Shown here piece by piece: positions 22,852 to 34,872 of a DNA stretch of 64,000 bases. The stretch covers positions 6,309,501 to 6,373,500 of the forward strand of contig CM029122.1 of the NCBI GenBank assembly GCA_016859345.1. Reading direction: 5' to 3'. The DNA is from Istiophorus platypterus. Its lineage: Eukaryota > Chordata > Actinopteri > Istiophoriformes > Istiophoridae. Under the pieces are notes generated by a model. It searched no databases, was not told the DNA's origin, and saw only the letters and a program-made list of their open reading frames with translations. Positions within the stretch are counted from its first letter, which is position 1, and each line of letters starts with the position of its first letter. The position numbers were made by a program, and so were the translations under genes.

Positions 22852-25800
22852 GTAAGAGCAGAAGATTAATCTGGACGGATCTGGGTCGAAATAATTCCTG
22901 CTCAATTAATCACCTGGATTGAGCATGCAGAATGAAACAAGACTTGTGTGTCCCGAAAAAGATTCGTTTCAGGCTACCCACCAAGCTCTCCTAGCAGGCT
23001 CGTGATGATTTGAAATTACTAAAAATATGTTAGCAGATCAACAAAGATAGAGATATAACAACAGAATACAGTATATAACAAGAAAAAGATGAAATAAGAG
23101 CAATATTTAAATTAAAAAAATAACTCAGAACTGATGATTTTGCGTAGTTCATCCTCTGACAAGTGATGCTTTACAGATTAGAATGTAGTTATCAGGTCCC
23201 ACTGATGTATTGGTGGCTGTTTAATTATCTGATTTTATAATTTCACACAAGAAAAAAAAGATAGTTTTTGCGTTTTAAACATCTGTTGTATTTATCCCTC
23301 TGTGCAACACTAAAACAACTAAAGTAATGACTCCACCCGTGTTGAATAACACAGAGCGTGTCCTCTGATAAAAGCTAGCTAATTAGATTTCTAAATCATC
23401 CGTCAGCTGCATCTGCTCATAGACCAAAAGGAAGGCATTGTTCAATTTGAATTCCATCCCTCAACCATAAACACATTTTGTGTACTAAAACAGAAACAAA
23501 ACCAAAAGTAAATCACTACAATTGCGATTCATTTTTCTCATAAAAGTGAGTAAAACAAAATTTCACACCTCCGTTTTGACGCCCAGTGCTTTGATGCTGG
23601 GTTTATGAATTGTATGTCTTTTAGCTTTGACCAGTTGAAATGTTTAAAGAAACCTTATCAGGATTATCCACCGATTGCCCTCCTCCTTGTTCCTTTTGTT
23701 GCTGCTTTCTCCTGCTGTCACAGCACCTCTTTTTGAGACCCAGTGTTCCTATGTCGAGGCCAAACTGCTGCACTTCCTCGGCTGGACCCGGGGTCAGTCC
23801 GGGGCAGATGTCGGACCTTTCTCTGAATTCCCCTACTCAGAGTTTTGGGCTTACGCTGACTACAAATACATCGCCATCCTGTTTCAGGATCAACCGTCCA
23901 TGTTTGAGGTGATCAGGCTCCTGCGTAATAGACAGATACATGTTAACCTTGGTGTTCTACGCAAAAGACACTACTAAAGGCCTTATTTTCTATATTCTAT
24001 GAGTAAAAAGGGCCATGCCTCTGAAACTTTAGCCTAGTAACTCATTTACTCATTCTTACGTTTTGACTGTAAAATATTGAGTTTATTTTTAAAAGAACCC
24101 AGGTTTATGACTGTGATCAAAAGAGTTGTAGAAGAGTAACCTTTTTATATTGTGTACATTATTTTTGGGCTAGTGCACAACAATCGGGGTGCCTGCTCAG
24201 GGGTTGAGATATCTCGTTAGCTTTATAATGCATCCTGGTGTTTGAACAAAGGAAGATCTAGTTTTACAGGCTCAGTAATACTTGATTTTAATACCTCAGA
24301 TGGTTTATCACCATGCCTTTTAAAAGGCACACACAGTTTTTCATATTTTTTTTAAGCTAGTTTCTTGTGATGGAAAAATTATGGTACCCTTGTGAAAAGT
24401 TTCGGTGAAGGTCAGACAGATTCAGGTCAAGTCTACATGCCGGCAATTGCATAGTGTTCTAAGGATCAACAGCCAACGATAGTACGAAATGAAAGTTCAT
24501 GAAACAGAGCTTTCGGCCTGAGATGAAGGAAGTTTTTGGCAATTTAGGCAAATCCCTGGCTGTATGAATGTATGAAAATAGTATATTTTTAATAACCTAG
24601 AGGTCCTTAAAAATTAGAAATAAAAAACATGACCAAAAGTATATAGACACCCGGACTTACTGGACTTAAGCACTTCCACACCAACATGGGCAGAACTTTT
24701 CTATATTAAACATGCCTGTTGTTAAAGTAGGAAAAGGGCTTTTGTTGGAAGCACACTATTGTCTAAAATAGCATTAAGATTTCCCTTACTTGGAATGAGG
24801 CAGCCATGAATCCCCATCAAAAAAGCAGCAGAACAGAAAAAGTATTTGGACACTGGCAGCTGGACATCTTGGCCATAGGTTATATCTTATACAAAATAGT
24901 CTTCTTTCTCAAACCGAAATCTGGATCCATTATTTTTTTCAAGCAACTGATACACTGATAAATGTATCACTGATAAATGATAAAAGACCAGTAGAGCACC
25001 AAAGATGCCATCATCACAGATCCGGTCAGATATGTTTCTGCATTAAAATAGATTAAAGAGAATCCAGGGTCAACTTAAATGGCTGTCTTCATTATGTAAT
25101 TACGTCCCATGTATGCCAACATCTTAATTGTTTCTCTTCTCAGGGTGAACATAAAAAAAAAACATTTTCATCCACGTTGAGCTGATTTATACTTGGCCCA
25201 GAAGTGTGTAAGCACATACAGTCTAAGCAGACAAAGCCAGGAAATGTTATGAATACCAAATTTGATTTGAGATGGCAGTAAACAAATTCAGAAGCGGTTT
25301 TCTTAAAGTGTAATTTAAAAAACATTATTCACATACTGTTACCTTCAAATCATGTTACAACACCTTTGGCTTATCAACAAATTAAAAAAAAAGAAAGAAA
25401 AAAATTGAAAGATCCAAAATAGCTGTTTTTTTCACCACTACATTTTATTAAAATTTTCATTTAGATTCTTAAATCACCCTCTTGCATCTGTTTCTCTTGT
25501 TTTGACATTTTTCGATTAATTTTTTTTTTTTAACCCTTTTCCCCCGTAAAAGCTTTATATTAGCTGCTACTCATGTCCCTCGGCAGGTAGAGACATAAAT
25601 GCGCCGTCCTCTCTCGAGCCGCTGCCACACATTCATTTTCACTTTATCTCGGTGATAAATTTTTATTAGGCATGCACCTGTAATTATTACCCACTGACAT
25701 TCATGCCTTAGAGACGGGCAGGCACGGGGCTTTTTTTACAGGATAAATGGAGCCGGGGAAAAGGCTGCCCCAAGGCGCAATTGACCAGTCTGTCATTTAC

Positions 25801-28800
25801 AGCTCTCTACATATATGTTAATGACTTCATTATTTGGGATGCAGGCATGATTGCTACACCTTTGTGCTCGGAAAGGACTTGATTGACAGGCCAGTTTTTC
25901 TTCAAAGATGCCCAATGTTGTAGTTTTGGTTTCTCTACACAGAGACCTCCGTTGGTTCCCTATAATAGGCCCTGTCAAAGTAGCTGATGAGGTGGTGTGT
26001 GGGGGGGGAGGTTGCATCTGTGAGCCTATAGCAGAGCCGTGACTATCGTGAGTCGTGTTTCTGTGTCATGTCATTGTCAACAGACAATGGAACGGAGATT
26101 TTAATTTTGAAAACCAGCCTGTTGTCTATCCAGGCTGTTTTGTCAGGTCGGGTTAGGCCAGACGTCCCTCGCCTCAGCAACACTTTCACGTTCCTCCTGG
26201 GGGACCCTGAGGTTTTCCCAGGCGAGATGAGATATGTAGTCTCTGCAGTGTGTTCTAGGTCTAACCCCGGGTTCTCCTTCTGGCTGGACATGCCTTGAAG
26301 CCCCAACGGTGATTCCTGGAGGGGACATTTGTTGTTATATTTTTATATACTGTTATTTATATTTGTTTACATCACCTTTAAATTGATAATTTGATTGTAT
26401 GTGTGTGTTGCAGCATGTTAAGTGGTCCGACTTTGGTTTTGAGGGACGTGATGGGAGAGAGAGCACCTTGTGGATCGGCACAGAGGGGGCCAACACACCG
26501 TGCCACCTGGACTCTTATGGCTGTAACCTGATATTGCAGGTCCAGGGACGGTAAGAGGGATGAGAGGGCGTGTCGCGCCGCTTTTTTATGCACCAAAGTA
26601 GCCAGATCATAAGTCAGTCATCTGATTTCTGAAACATCACATGAACAAGGAAGTTTCTTGTTTTATAATCTCTTTATTAGTTTATAAGAAAAACAGGTAG
26701 ATTTCTGCAGGAGAAACCTGATTATGGGGCAGTCTTTAAAGGGCAAGAAGAAAACCTACTGCAATGAAGTAAAAATATTCAGAGCACTTGCTTTATGTGA
26801 TTATAATAACAAAATTAAGTAAGACATAGACAGACTCCTAATACCTTGGCAGGTGCTGTTTCATATTTACCATTCTAAATTTCTCTGTACTTACATCTCA
26901 ACAAAATGTGGTAATCATCTCAGGGATAAATCTCATTATCTAGGTTAGGAATTCTTTTGTTCCTCTCCAGGCCTTTACATCATCAAGCTAATTCTTTCTT
27001 TGGTAACCCTAAAGCTACAAATAGCATGCCTGTAATTTCTGTTTATGTATAACAAAAAAAAATCCAATTTCAATTACACACAAAGAATACATGCTTACCT
27101 CAGTTTTTAAATGATGAATGTCACATTTTGAATCAGAAATAGGACACACAGTTGAACACTAGGATATATATTTTTTTTATTTTTAATATGTTTGAATGAT
27201 GCCAGTAGTAGACAAATCAGAGATGCAACTTTTGAATGTGCCTCTATTCTGATGTTATTGACAAGCCTTTAAATAAAGCATTATTCGTTTCCCCTTCTTT
27301 ATAGATTTGTGAATATTGCAACAAAGGCTTTAATTAAAAGGAGCACAAATCAAAATTAGGGCCTAACTCACAGTCTAAGTGGCCTTGAAACTTGTAATAT
27401 AGTTAAATTGTCAGTGTAGTAAGGAATAGGTTTTATGGTCTGTGCTCCAGAACCAGTGCAAATACTTAAATTTAATCAGACTACTACAACAAATCTGTTA
27501 CCTGAATCTTTTTTTTTTTTTTTACCCTTCATGACCTGGTTTTTCACAGTAATCTGTTTTGTTTTGTGGGGGTCTGAACTTTTATTTCTATTTTGTTTTT
27601 GTTTTGCTCTTTATCTTGAAAACGCAAAATTACCAGTTGCTCTTTACTCTTACATTGATTTTCAAAAAAGTGTCAAGTTCAAAAAGTGACATTGCTCGGT
27701 CATGCCCGTGATAATGGGTCTCTGCACTTAATAGAGGGGGGTCGTACCTGAGCAGAGAGAAGGTCCAGGATTTCACACAACCGCGACTGTGTTTCTCCAG
27801 GCCAGTGGTGGTGGTTTTCTGCCTGTTAACCAGCCAGCTCTTCCGTAACGGGGAGGTGCAGGGCACTGTAACTGCTGACACAGAGTGTGATCTGTTCTCT
27901 GACCTCTGAGAGAAGAGTTAATTTGCTGCAGAGCTCGCTAGAGCGGGTTGGGAATGGAGATGAAGAGAAAGGCGAGCTATATGGGCACCGTGAGCTCAGA
28001 AAACAAAAGAGAAAAGGTCTTTTGTATCCAGTGTCACTCTGCTTTTCTTACCAGAGAGCAACGGTTTCATCCCGCTCCTTTTTAATTGGGTTCCAGGTCC
28101 TTTTATTTGGTATTGATCTCAAAAGGAATGAAATTCAGCTGGGGTAATTCTTTGTCACCGCTGATCCATGAAAAATACAACAGTGTTGATTGATTCCATG
28201 ACATTTGGGACAATGGCGGGTCAGACAAACAGAAAACAATAATGGCAAAGTTTTTAAACAGGACCCAAAACTATTTGGGGGAGGTAATCTGAGTTCAGGT
28301 TTGGATAGAACTGATTAATTTGAAGTTTGGGCCTGTTAGGGTTTTGTTTGGTTTTGTTTTTTTCCCCCATCTCACAGAATAACAAACAGCCTAAAAATTT
28401 GATTCCTCTGATTTAAAAATAAATAAATAAATGAATAAAAATTTAATTTTGGTTTTTGATAGTCCACTGCAGTAGCCAATGAGCAGAGAAAAGTATAAAC
28501 CAGCATAAAGTGACTTTAATTCATTTGCATAATTCATAAGAACATTTTAAGGACATTTTTTGTTCCTTGTGATTCCATCACGAGGCCTTGTGTCATATTT
28601 TGTTCATATCTAAGTCCATCACTTTTGAGTATTTCATAATTTCTTGTATTTATTATGCTCTGTCAGGCTGCAATTAAAGTTTTGTTTACAGTTTTGGAAA
28701 GCTGCATTCTTGGCTTACGACTAGGTCGTGTACTGACACCACTCTGCCTGATAAAACGATTGAATGAACCTCTGACAACAGCCTCTGCCTGCCCTTTAGT

Positions 28801-31800
28801 CCTAAATCAAGTCTAACTGCAACGTTTCCTCTGCATAGGAAACGCTGGCACCTCTTTCCCCCAGAGGACACGTCTAGACTCTACCCAACCAGGATCCCCT
28901 ATGAGGAGTCCAGTGTCTTCAGCCAGGTGGATGTGCTCCATCCAGACCTGGGAAGGTTCCCTGACTTCCAGAGGGCCGGGGGCCACATCGTCACTCTGTT
29001 GCCAGGACAGGTCAGAATTCTTTACATAGCTTTTTTTTTTTTTTTTAAACACCCAGATTAGAGTACACTCAATGCCAGACGGTGCAGTTAAATTAAGACT
29101 GTGGTCTGTCTAGGGTGCCGTTGGGTGTTTACTATGGAAATATAAAATCGGCTTCTCTCAAGATGTTGAATTTCATTTCCTGACCAAATAAGAATGTAGT
29201 TATTCTGACAAACTTCAGATATATACTTGTCTTTTTGAGGACATTGTTTATACACCGATGATTAAATTCTCATCTGGGTACAGCACAAGTGTGTTGGTTG
29301 GACAAAATTAGACATTAGACAACATTACATTTGTCTGTAGGGAATTTTTTTTTTTTTACAATTTTCTGATATTTTGTAGACTAACAATTAATTGAGTAAT
29401 TGAGGAGGAAAAATGTAGCCCTAAAGAATTGTTAAAAAAAAACCCCACAACATTAAAACCAGTCAGATTTGTAAACAAATTCAAGCACATTGGAAGGATT
29501 GATAAAAAATATATATATTCTAGTTGTAGTTTGTTTTATGTCAAACTTTGTCTAACCTTTTGTAGCTGTGTTGAACTGTGAGCCCCGTGTCATGCATCAT
29601 ACCATGTAATGAGCTGACTGGTCAGTATCATTACACCCCTTAGGAATTTATGCATCAAACATTAAACAAATATGCATTAAACGCCTTTTTTGTTTGTTTG
29701 TTTGTTTTTTTTAAATCAGTGGTTTTCAGGCATTAGAAGACCACCGAGAATGATTTACTGAAGTTTGATGTTATGCAACACCGTAGCTCTACATTTATGT
29801 GATGAACAGCTCGTGACACAGAAGCAATAACCATAAAATATGGATTTATTGGTCCTTAAGCTCCGAACATGTAAAAGTAGACTCAACAGTGTGATTTACT
29901 CGCCGCGGTATCCTCCATAAAAGTGTGAAGCGAGGCAACGGTCGTGACTCGTGTTCCAATTAAATTCTAGCTCGCTCAGTCATAGTGTTTCACCTTCAGC
30001 AGCCTGGAGTTTTTATATTGAAGGAAGTGGAAGGTTGAGCCACATTACAGTCAGCGGCATCATCGCTCTTGATGTCTTGTCCAGGGCAGACGTTGCGGGA
30101 TCTTTTCTAGGCCAGCAGATCAAGGGATAAATCAGTCAAGTCCCCCGTCATATGCTCTGCTCTAGAAGCAGGTGGGTCCAGAGTCGACTGTACAGCTGTG
30201 ATTGAGGTGTTGTGCGAATCAGAGGCTGGCTTTCATGTCGCTCCTAATTTTTTGAGACTACTTTTCAAGTCAGAATTACTGTGGAAGCGTCCCTCGGGGG
30301 GCGGGGTTTGCTCTGCTTTGGCTTGTTTCAGATTCAAGCTGCATTGTTTTTCAAGAGTCAGGATGGTGACAAAGCAATTAGCCATCTGTCTGATTTCACT
30401 ATCTGCTTGTGCCGGCGCTCCTGCAGCATACCAAATATCCTCCCATCAGTAACGCTGAATCTGGGCTATCAAGTAACTCCTTCAGCTGATTGTGGTGCAG
30501 TCTTTAGGTCAGGGTCACTGTTGATACCACAAGAGGCTAATTTTGCTTATTTTGTTTCATGGGAAGATTATAACTAGTTTCTTATCCAGATTAAAATGTC
30601 TTAACCCTGTTTATTACCATTTTTTTTCTTTTTGCTATAACATTATCATTGTAGTTTTTGTGCAAATAAGTCCTGATCAGTCCTAAGTGGATCCAGTGGA
30701 CAAAAGACTAGGATTTTCAATCATGGGTGTTGTCTCTTAACCTTTTGGACCCCTGTTATGGTGATTGAATCTGATCACTAGGAAGTGCTATCAGTATTAT
30801 CTCACACTCTTTATTTAGCAAAATGAGATGGCTCAGGTGCTATCACATTACCCCAATCTGGCCCCAGGGCCCTTAGTCATACAATAACAAGTGGTAATAT
30901 ATGGGAGGCAGATCGTGGCCCCTATCTCGGTTTCCCAGCATCAGATACCAGAGGCCTCCTCAATCCTCCTGGGGCCACAATGGTCTCCGAATCAATAATT
31001 CGGAATTTGTTTAGCCCAAGATACGGCAAGATTTGGCATTTGTACACACCTGAAAGCTACAAGTTGACTTTTGTGCTTAGATTTTTATTCCCAATATCAT
31101 AAACTCAGAAATACTTTTGGTATAGTTTTGGTATAAATAATCTGCTACAAGACGGCTCCACCTCTGCAAATGAAAGGACAGAGCATTCCTCTTGTCTTGT
31201 CAGACCGCAGGCCATGAATGAATCAAGACTGCTGAGGAGGCAGGGGAATCAATAAGGCTCGCCCATTTTTAATAGAGTCACTTTTATGAATGGGTGAACT
31301 GCTGACAGGCGGTGGGGCGGGGGCGGGGGGGGGGGGGGGCATGGATTGAAAGATGTATGCTGCCATCTAGTGGAATGATCAGTACAATTTTGTATTCCCT
31401 CCACATTTTTCACGAAGGCCTGAAGACAAAGGGGAGTGGAGTGGGTGATGTTTCTAAAGTGTTAATCCATTTAAGCTCCTTAGGATGTTGTATCTCCTCT
31501 GCTCAGGTGCTTTATGTCCCCAGACACTGGTGGCACTACGTGGAGTCACTGGATCCCGTCACTGTCAGCGTCAACTCCTGGATCGAGTTGGTAAGCAAAC
31601 CCAATTTCCCCTCTCCCGTTCTCACACCAGAACCAGTCGGCCTCCGAAAACCTCAAATAACGAAGAAGACATTCTCAAAAAACAAAAAACAAAAACCATT
31701 TGAGGCACGTTCACTCTCCTTCTCTTTGCTCCAGACGAAGGCCCCTTTCAGCAATGAGTAATGAACAGGTCCGGCAGTAAGAGATTCCCTGTTATTATGA

Positions 31801-34800
31801 TGAGTGTATGCGGACAACAAGGAGTGTGTGGGTGTATGCACCGCATGGAAAAAAGTTCCCTGCCTGCTGGACTAATGTTTATTCAGATTTTTTTTTTTTT
31901 TTTTTTTTGGGGGGGGGGCGCTCTCCGGCTCTCCAGCTTTCCGGTTCTTTCCTGCAAGGTCACAGACGCAACCAACTGTGCCTGCAGACCAACTCGAGAC
32001 CGTGTCTTTATCACTCCCTGTAATTATCACGACGCGCATTACTCATACCTGTTTTGCTTGGTGCCCTGTTCCTGCACAGGAAGCTGATGATGTGGCGAGA
32101 GTCAGCGAAGCTGTGACCAGGGCCGTTGTCTGCGCCATTAAAAGTGCTCAAGCGGACGACAGCACCGACGACTGGCTCAATCCCACCGAGGTAGCAAATG
32201 AACAAAGTCGTATCAGTCCCTCCTCTAAAAGCAGTAGGGGGGGCGCTACTGTTGCCTCTTGCTCGTGGAAGAGAGGAAAAAAGAAGAAAAAGTCAAAAGC
32301 TTTTTGTTAAAGGTTCTATATGTATGTCTTTGCTGTCGCTACACAGCCATTTGCATGAACAGCTGTTTGCTTACCAGTTCAGAAGAAACACTGCAAATTC
32401 AACATCAAATAATCTTTTTTTTTTTTCACCCTCCAAGAGATGTCTCCAGCAGTGGATGCCAATGTTAACTCTTGCTTTACTCTTTTCTTCTACTCCATCG
32501 CATCCTGTCTCGTGATACTACTTTCGTGATACTACTTTCCAATAGTGAGTAGTGTGGTAGCTACACTGACACAAAATCTGTGCAAAATATAGAGCCTTTA
32601 AAGATTAACATGCCTTTGTTTCTGTTTAATGTTACAAGGCACTTCTTACTATACAAGATGTTCTTTATACTGGACTGTGGTGTGTCAGGTGACAAAATCA
32701 GAAAACAAATATGGCGTTTGCTCATGTCAGTCCTTTAGTCTTGTAGTGGTCTAAAATTAGGCTTGACAATTAATTCAGTATTGTCAACTGTCAACTTTTA
32801 GTGGAATCGTATCTTGATGAAAGGAGCATACTGTTTTCTTCATAGTAATAATAGTAAAAATAAAATTCAATAATAAAATTCACAATGTTTTTCAATATTC
32901 TAGTCCAAATTGATAAGTTTGACCATATTTTATACCAATGACAAAGCAACAAATGAAGTTCATTTTACATGCAGTTTTTGGGTACATCTCATACCTCAAT
33001 ATAGCTCAAAATCCTCATTAACATACACATATTAATTTCAATCTACACAATGAGTCCTTTATCTACGTTATTGATAACACACTCTACGAAATGGGCCAAT
33101 CAGTTTGAAGGACACTATAGAGAGAATAGCAACATATTTCCTACACAGCCTTGCGTTTTCATTTGTTGACTGAATATCCATAGAATGCATTTTATGGGTC
33201 TAATCCCCCGAAGACATTTAATCTTACAAAACAACACCCCTGTCCCAATAAGCTCAAAAATTTCCCCATTTCATTTGTTTTAAATGTGAAAAGGCTCACA
33301 CACTGGAGACAGCACCCATGACTGTTTTTCTTTGTTTCCTTTTTTGTTTCATTGTGCAACATAATTGGTGCAAAATTCAGTGTAACCGATGATGAGACTC
33401 TGGTCTTCCCGTCACAACCGCTGTTCCTCCCATACCAGCTTCTTTATCTGTGTATCAGCCGGCACGGCCGAGCAGCTTCCACCACTCGGGCGGTTTGTTT
33501 ACTTATCTCGCCTACACGGGGTCAGTCACGGCGTAGTCACGGTGCGAGCCGCCGTTTAGAGCAACAGATGCTGGGGAGAGACTAAAGCTCCAGGGAGGCT
33601 TCCTGCAACTACAAAAAGAGGAGAGCAGGACTGAACTTTGAACCCTCATGTTTTGTCAGCTCACACATAATACTGTGCTATACTGGAGTGGAGAGACCAA
33701 CTATAAATCAAGCAGTATAAATGTTGAGTTTTGGAGTCCAGAAAGTTTAGCGAATCAATGAAGACTTAATAGATAAAGGCTTTCAAATAATAAATAATAA
33801 AGACTTAATTAAAAGATACCTTAATAAAAGTTTGAAGCACAGATTTTAGCAAGCAGATGCTGGTGCAAGCCATAATTTTTCTGGTGGTACACCAGTTATT
33901 AAAAAAACTCTTAAGCCCCTATGTGTAGAATATTTATGCCTTTATAGCCTCTTTCAAATTATCCTAATGGCAAATTTTCATTTGTGGAGAAATGAGAAAA
34001 CTGGTGCAGTCTGCGTGTTACTTTCATCCCATTCATTTTTTGGAGTCCAGGATGAACCTGTGTAATATATTGGCACAGTATGTTGTCTGCAGCAGTGTTA
34101 GTTTTAAATAAAATTCGACAAAATGATCTAGGCATGAGGTGATTCTTTCACTTTAAACTTTGAATATTAAATTTTGTTTCACTTTAAACTTTATATTTAT
34201 ATTTATATTTATATATATATATATATATATATATTGCTGTACTTTAAGTTTGACTGTGTTATGTTTCCTCAGGAGGGAGTCCCATCCCATCAGGAGAACA
34301 TGCAGTATGTGAACCTGGCAATTAGGGCTTGCTCTCAAAGACAGAGGGATGTCCACCACAGCAAACTGTCCCGGGACCCGAGGGACACCCATCCAGCTAA
34401 ACGGGACTCCAGAGGACAAATTAGGCAAAACAGCGACCCAGTGAAGGACTCTGGGCCTTTCAGCATTCCCTTCGGCCCGCACCTCGTCTCCGTGAGCCGT
34501 TGGCAAGACTCGCCAGAGATGAGGGAGGCAACCACAAAAGATCCAGGGGGGGTCAGATCTTCCAGGAGCCGCGCCGGCGGATGTCAACAGGACCACGCTG
34601 TCGGCTTAGCACAGAAAACCGAGCCCGTGTCTGCTGTCAGACTTGACCAGGGAGAACAGGAACGCTGCCCCGGTTTGACTCCGTGTGGAGCATGTGTTGG
34701 CGCAGATGGGACGTCAGAGAACTCTTCAGATGATCGCGAGGAATCAGCACAGGCCACAATAACCACTAATGACCTGTTAGACTGCCTGGTGCATCCTGAT

Positions 34801-34872
34801 ATCATTGCCCGTGTCACTGAGCTTTTACTGGAGAGGCGAGTGGGGAATCACAGGGCCGCTGCACCGTCCTAG
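22656..34872 (+). CDS. hspbap1: hspbap1, JmjC-domain HSPB1-associated protein 1 (complete, 7 coding exons)
   Basis: Exons 22656-22851, 23724-23908, 26414-26550, 28839-29010, 31507-31590, 32080-32190 and 34273-34872 join to 1485 nt (494 aa; human about 488). The product matches HSPBAP1, a cytosolic JmjC-fold protein that binds the small heat-shock protein HSPB1. The JmjC domain spans roughly residues 80-260. The Fe(II) triad is complete: H158-x-D160 in the CHLDSYG motif and H240 in VPRHWWHYVES; the KRWHLFPP strand with its candidate 2-oxoglutarate lysine is present. Other anchors are FWAYADYKY and RIPYEESSVF. The last exon encodes a poorly conserved, Ser/Arg/Gln-rich tail ending in the conserved NDLLDCLV-P helix. 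The ATG has a good context (ccATGG). The gene is divergent from slc49a4 and convergent with slc15a2. The fish N-terminus is shorter than the human one. Confidence 0.96.
22852..23723. other. hspbap1: hspbap1 intron after coding exon 1
   Basis: AT-rich intron without recognisable elements. Confidence 0.7.
23724..23908 (+). CDS. hspbap1: hspbap1 coding exon 2
   Basis: Acceptor tgtcacag, donor gtgatc (weak after GT); 185 nt, phase 1 in, phase 0 out. Encodes FETQCSYVEAKLLHFLGW, GPFSEFPYSEFWAYADYKYI and FQDQPSMFE, the start of the JmjC fold. Confidence 0.94.
23909..26413. other. hspbap1: hspbap1 intron after coding exon 2
   Basis: 2.5-kb intron holding a Tc1/mariner fragment at 24630-24850; the rest is AT-rich intronic sequence with no further support for genes. 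Confidence 0.7.
24630..24850 (-). mobile_element. Degenerate Tc1/mariner fragment, internally deleted
   Basis: Begins with gaccaaaagtatatagacaccc, typical of the ends of a common fish Tc1-like element, and continues with ggaagcacactattgtctaaaat and gcattaagatttccctta, which belong to the minus-strand transposase of that family. Most of the coding part is missing. Inactive. Confidence 0.75.
26414..26550 (+). CDS. hspbap1: hspbap1 coding exon 3 (Fe-binding HxD)
   Basis: Acceptor gtgttgcag, donor gtaaga; 137 nt, phase 0 in, phase 2 out. Encodes HVKWSDFGFEGRDGRE, STLWIGTEGANTPCHLDSYG and CNLILQVQGR, including the catalytic-type H158-L-D160. Confidence 0.96.
26551..28838. other. hspbap1: hspbap1 intron after coding exon 3
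   Basis: 2.3-kb AT-rich intron with poly-T tracts; nothing else recognised. Confidence 0.7.
28839..29010 (+). CDS. hspbap1: hspbap1 coding exon 4
   Basis: Acceptor ctgcatag, donor gtcaga; 172 nt, phase 2 in, phase 0 out. Encodes KRWHLFPPEDTSRLYPTRIP, YEESSVFSQVDVLHPD and HIVTLLPGQ. A poly-T tract begins only about 20 nt after the donor. Confidence 0.95.
29011..31506. other. hspbap1: hspbap1 intron after coding exon 4
   Basis: 2.5-kb intron with poly-T (29030-29046, 29345-29357) and a G-rich tract at 31312-31340; no genes supported. Confidence 0.7.
31507..31590 (+). CDS. hspbap1: hspbap1 coding exon 5 (third Fe ligand)
   Basis: Acceptor ctctgctcag, donor gtaagc; 84 nt, phase 0-0. Encodes VLYVPRHWWHYVESLD and PVTVSVNSWIEL. 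The H after WW is the third iron ligand (H240), aligned by pattern with the WWHH of FIH. Confidence 0.96.
31591..32079. other. hspbap1: hspbap1 intron after coding exon 5
   Basis: Contains a T-run followed directly by a G-run at about 31889-31918; otherwise plain intron. Confidence 0.7.
32080..32190 (+). CDS. hspbap1: hspbap1 coding exon 6
   Basis: Acceptor ctgcacag, donor gtagca; 111 nt, phase 0-0. Encodes EADDVARVSEAVTRAVVCAI and DDWLNPTE, matching the post-JmjC helix of human HSPBAP1. Confidence 0.94.
32191..34272. other. hspbap1: hspbap1 intron after coding exon 6
   Basis: 2.1-kb intron, AT-rich; an (AT)n run at about 34196-34234 lies just upstream of the exon 7 acceptor. No other element recognised. 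Confidence 0.7.
34273..34872 (+). CDS. hspbap1: hspbap1 coding exon 7 (terminal)
   Basis: Acceptor tttcctcag; 200 codons ending in TAG. Hydrophilic, low-conservation tail; FGPHLVSVSRW and TTNDLLDCLVHPDI match conserved islands near the human C-terminus, supporting the frame to the stop. Confidence 0.93.
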   Translation, partial: EGVPSHQENMQYVNLAIRACSQRQRDVHHSKLSRDPRDTHPAKRDSRGQIRQNSDPVKDSGPFSIPFGPHLVSVSRWQDSPEMREATTKDPGGVRSSRSRAGGCQQDHAVGLAQKTEPVSAVRLDQGEQERCPGLTPCGACVGADGTSENSSDDREESAQATITTNDLLDCLVHPDIIARVTELLLERRVGNHRAAAPS

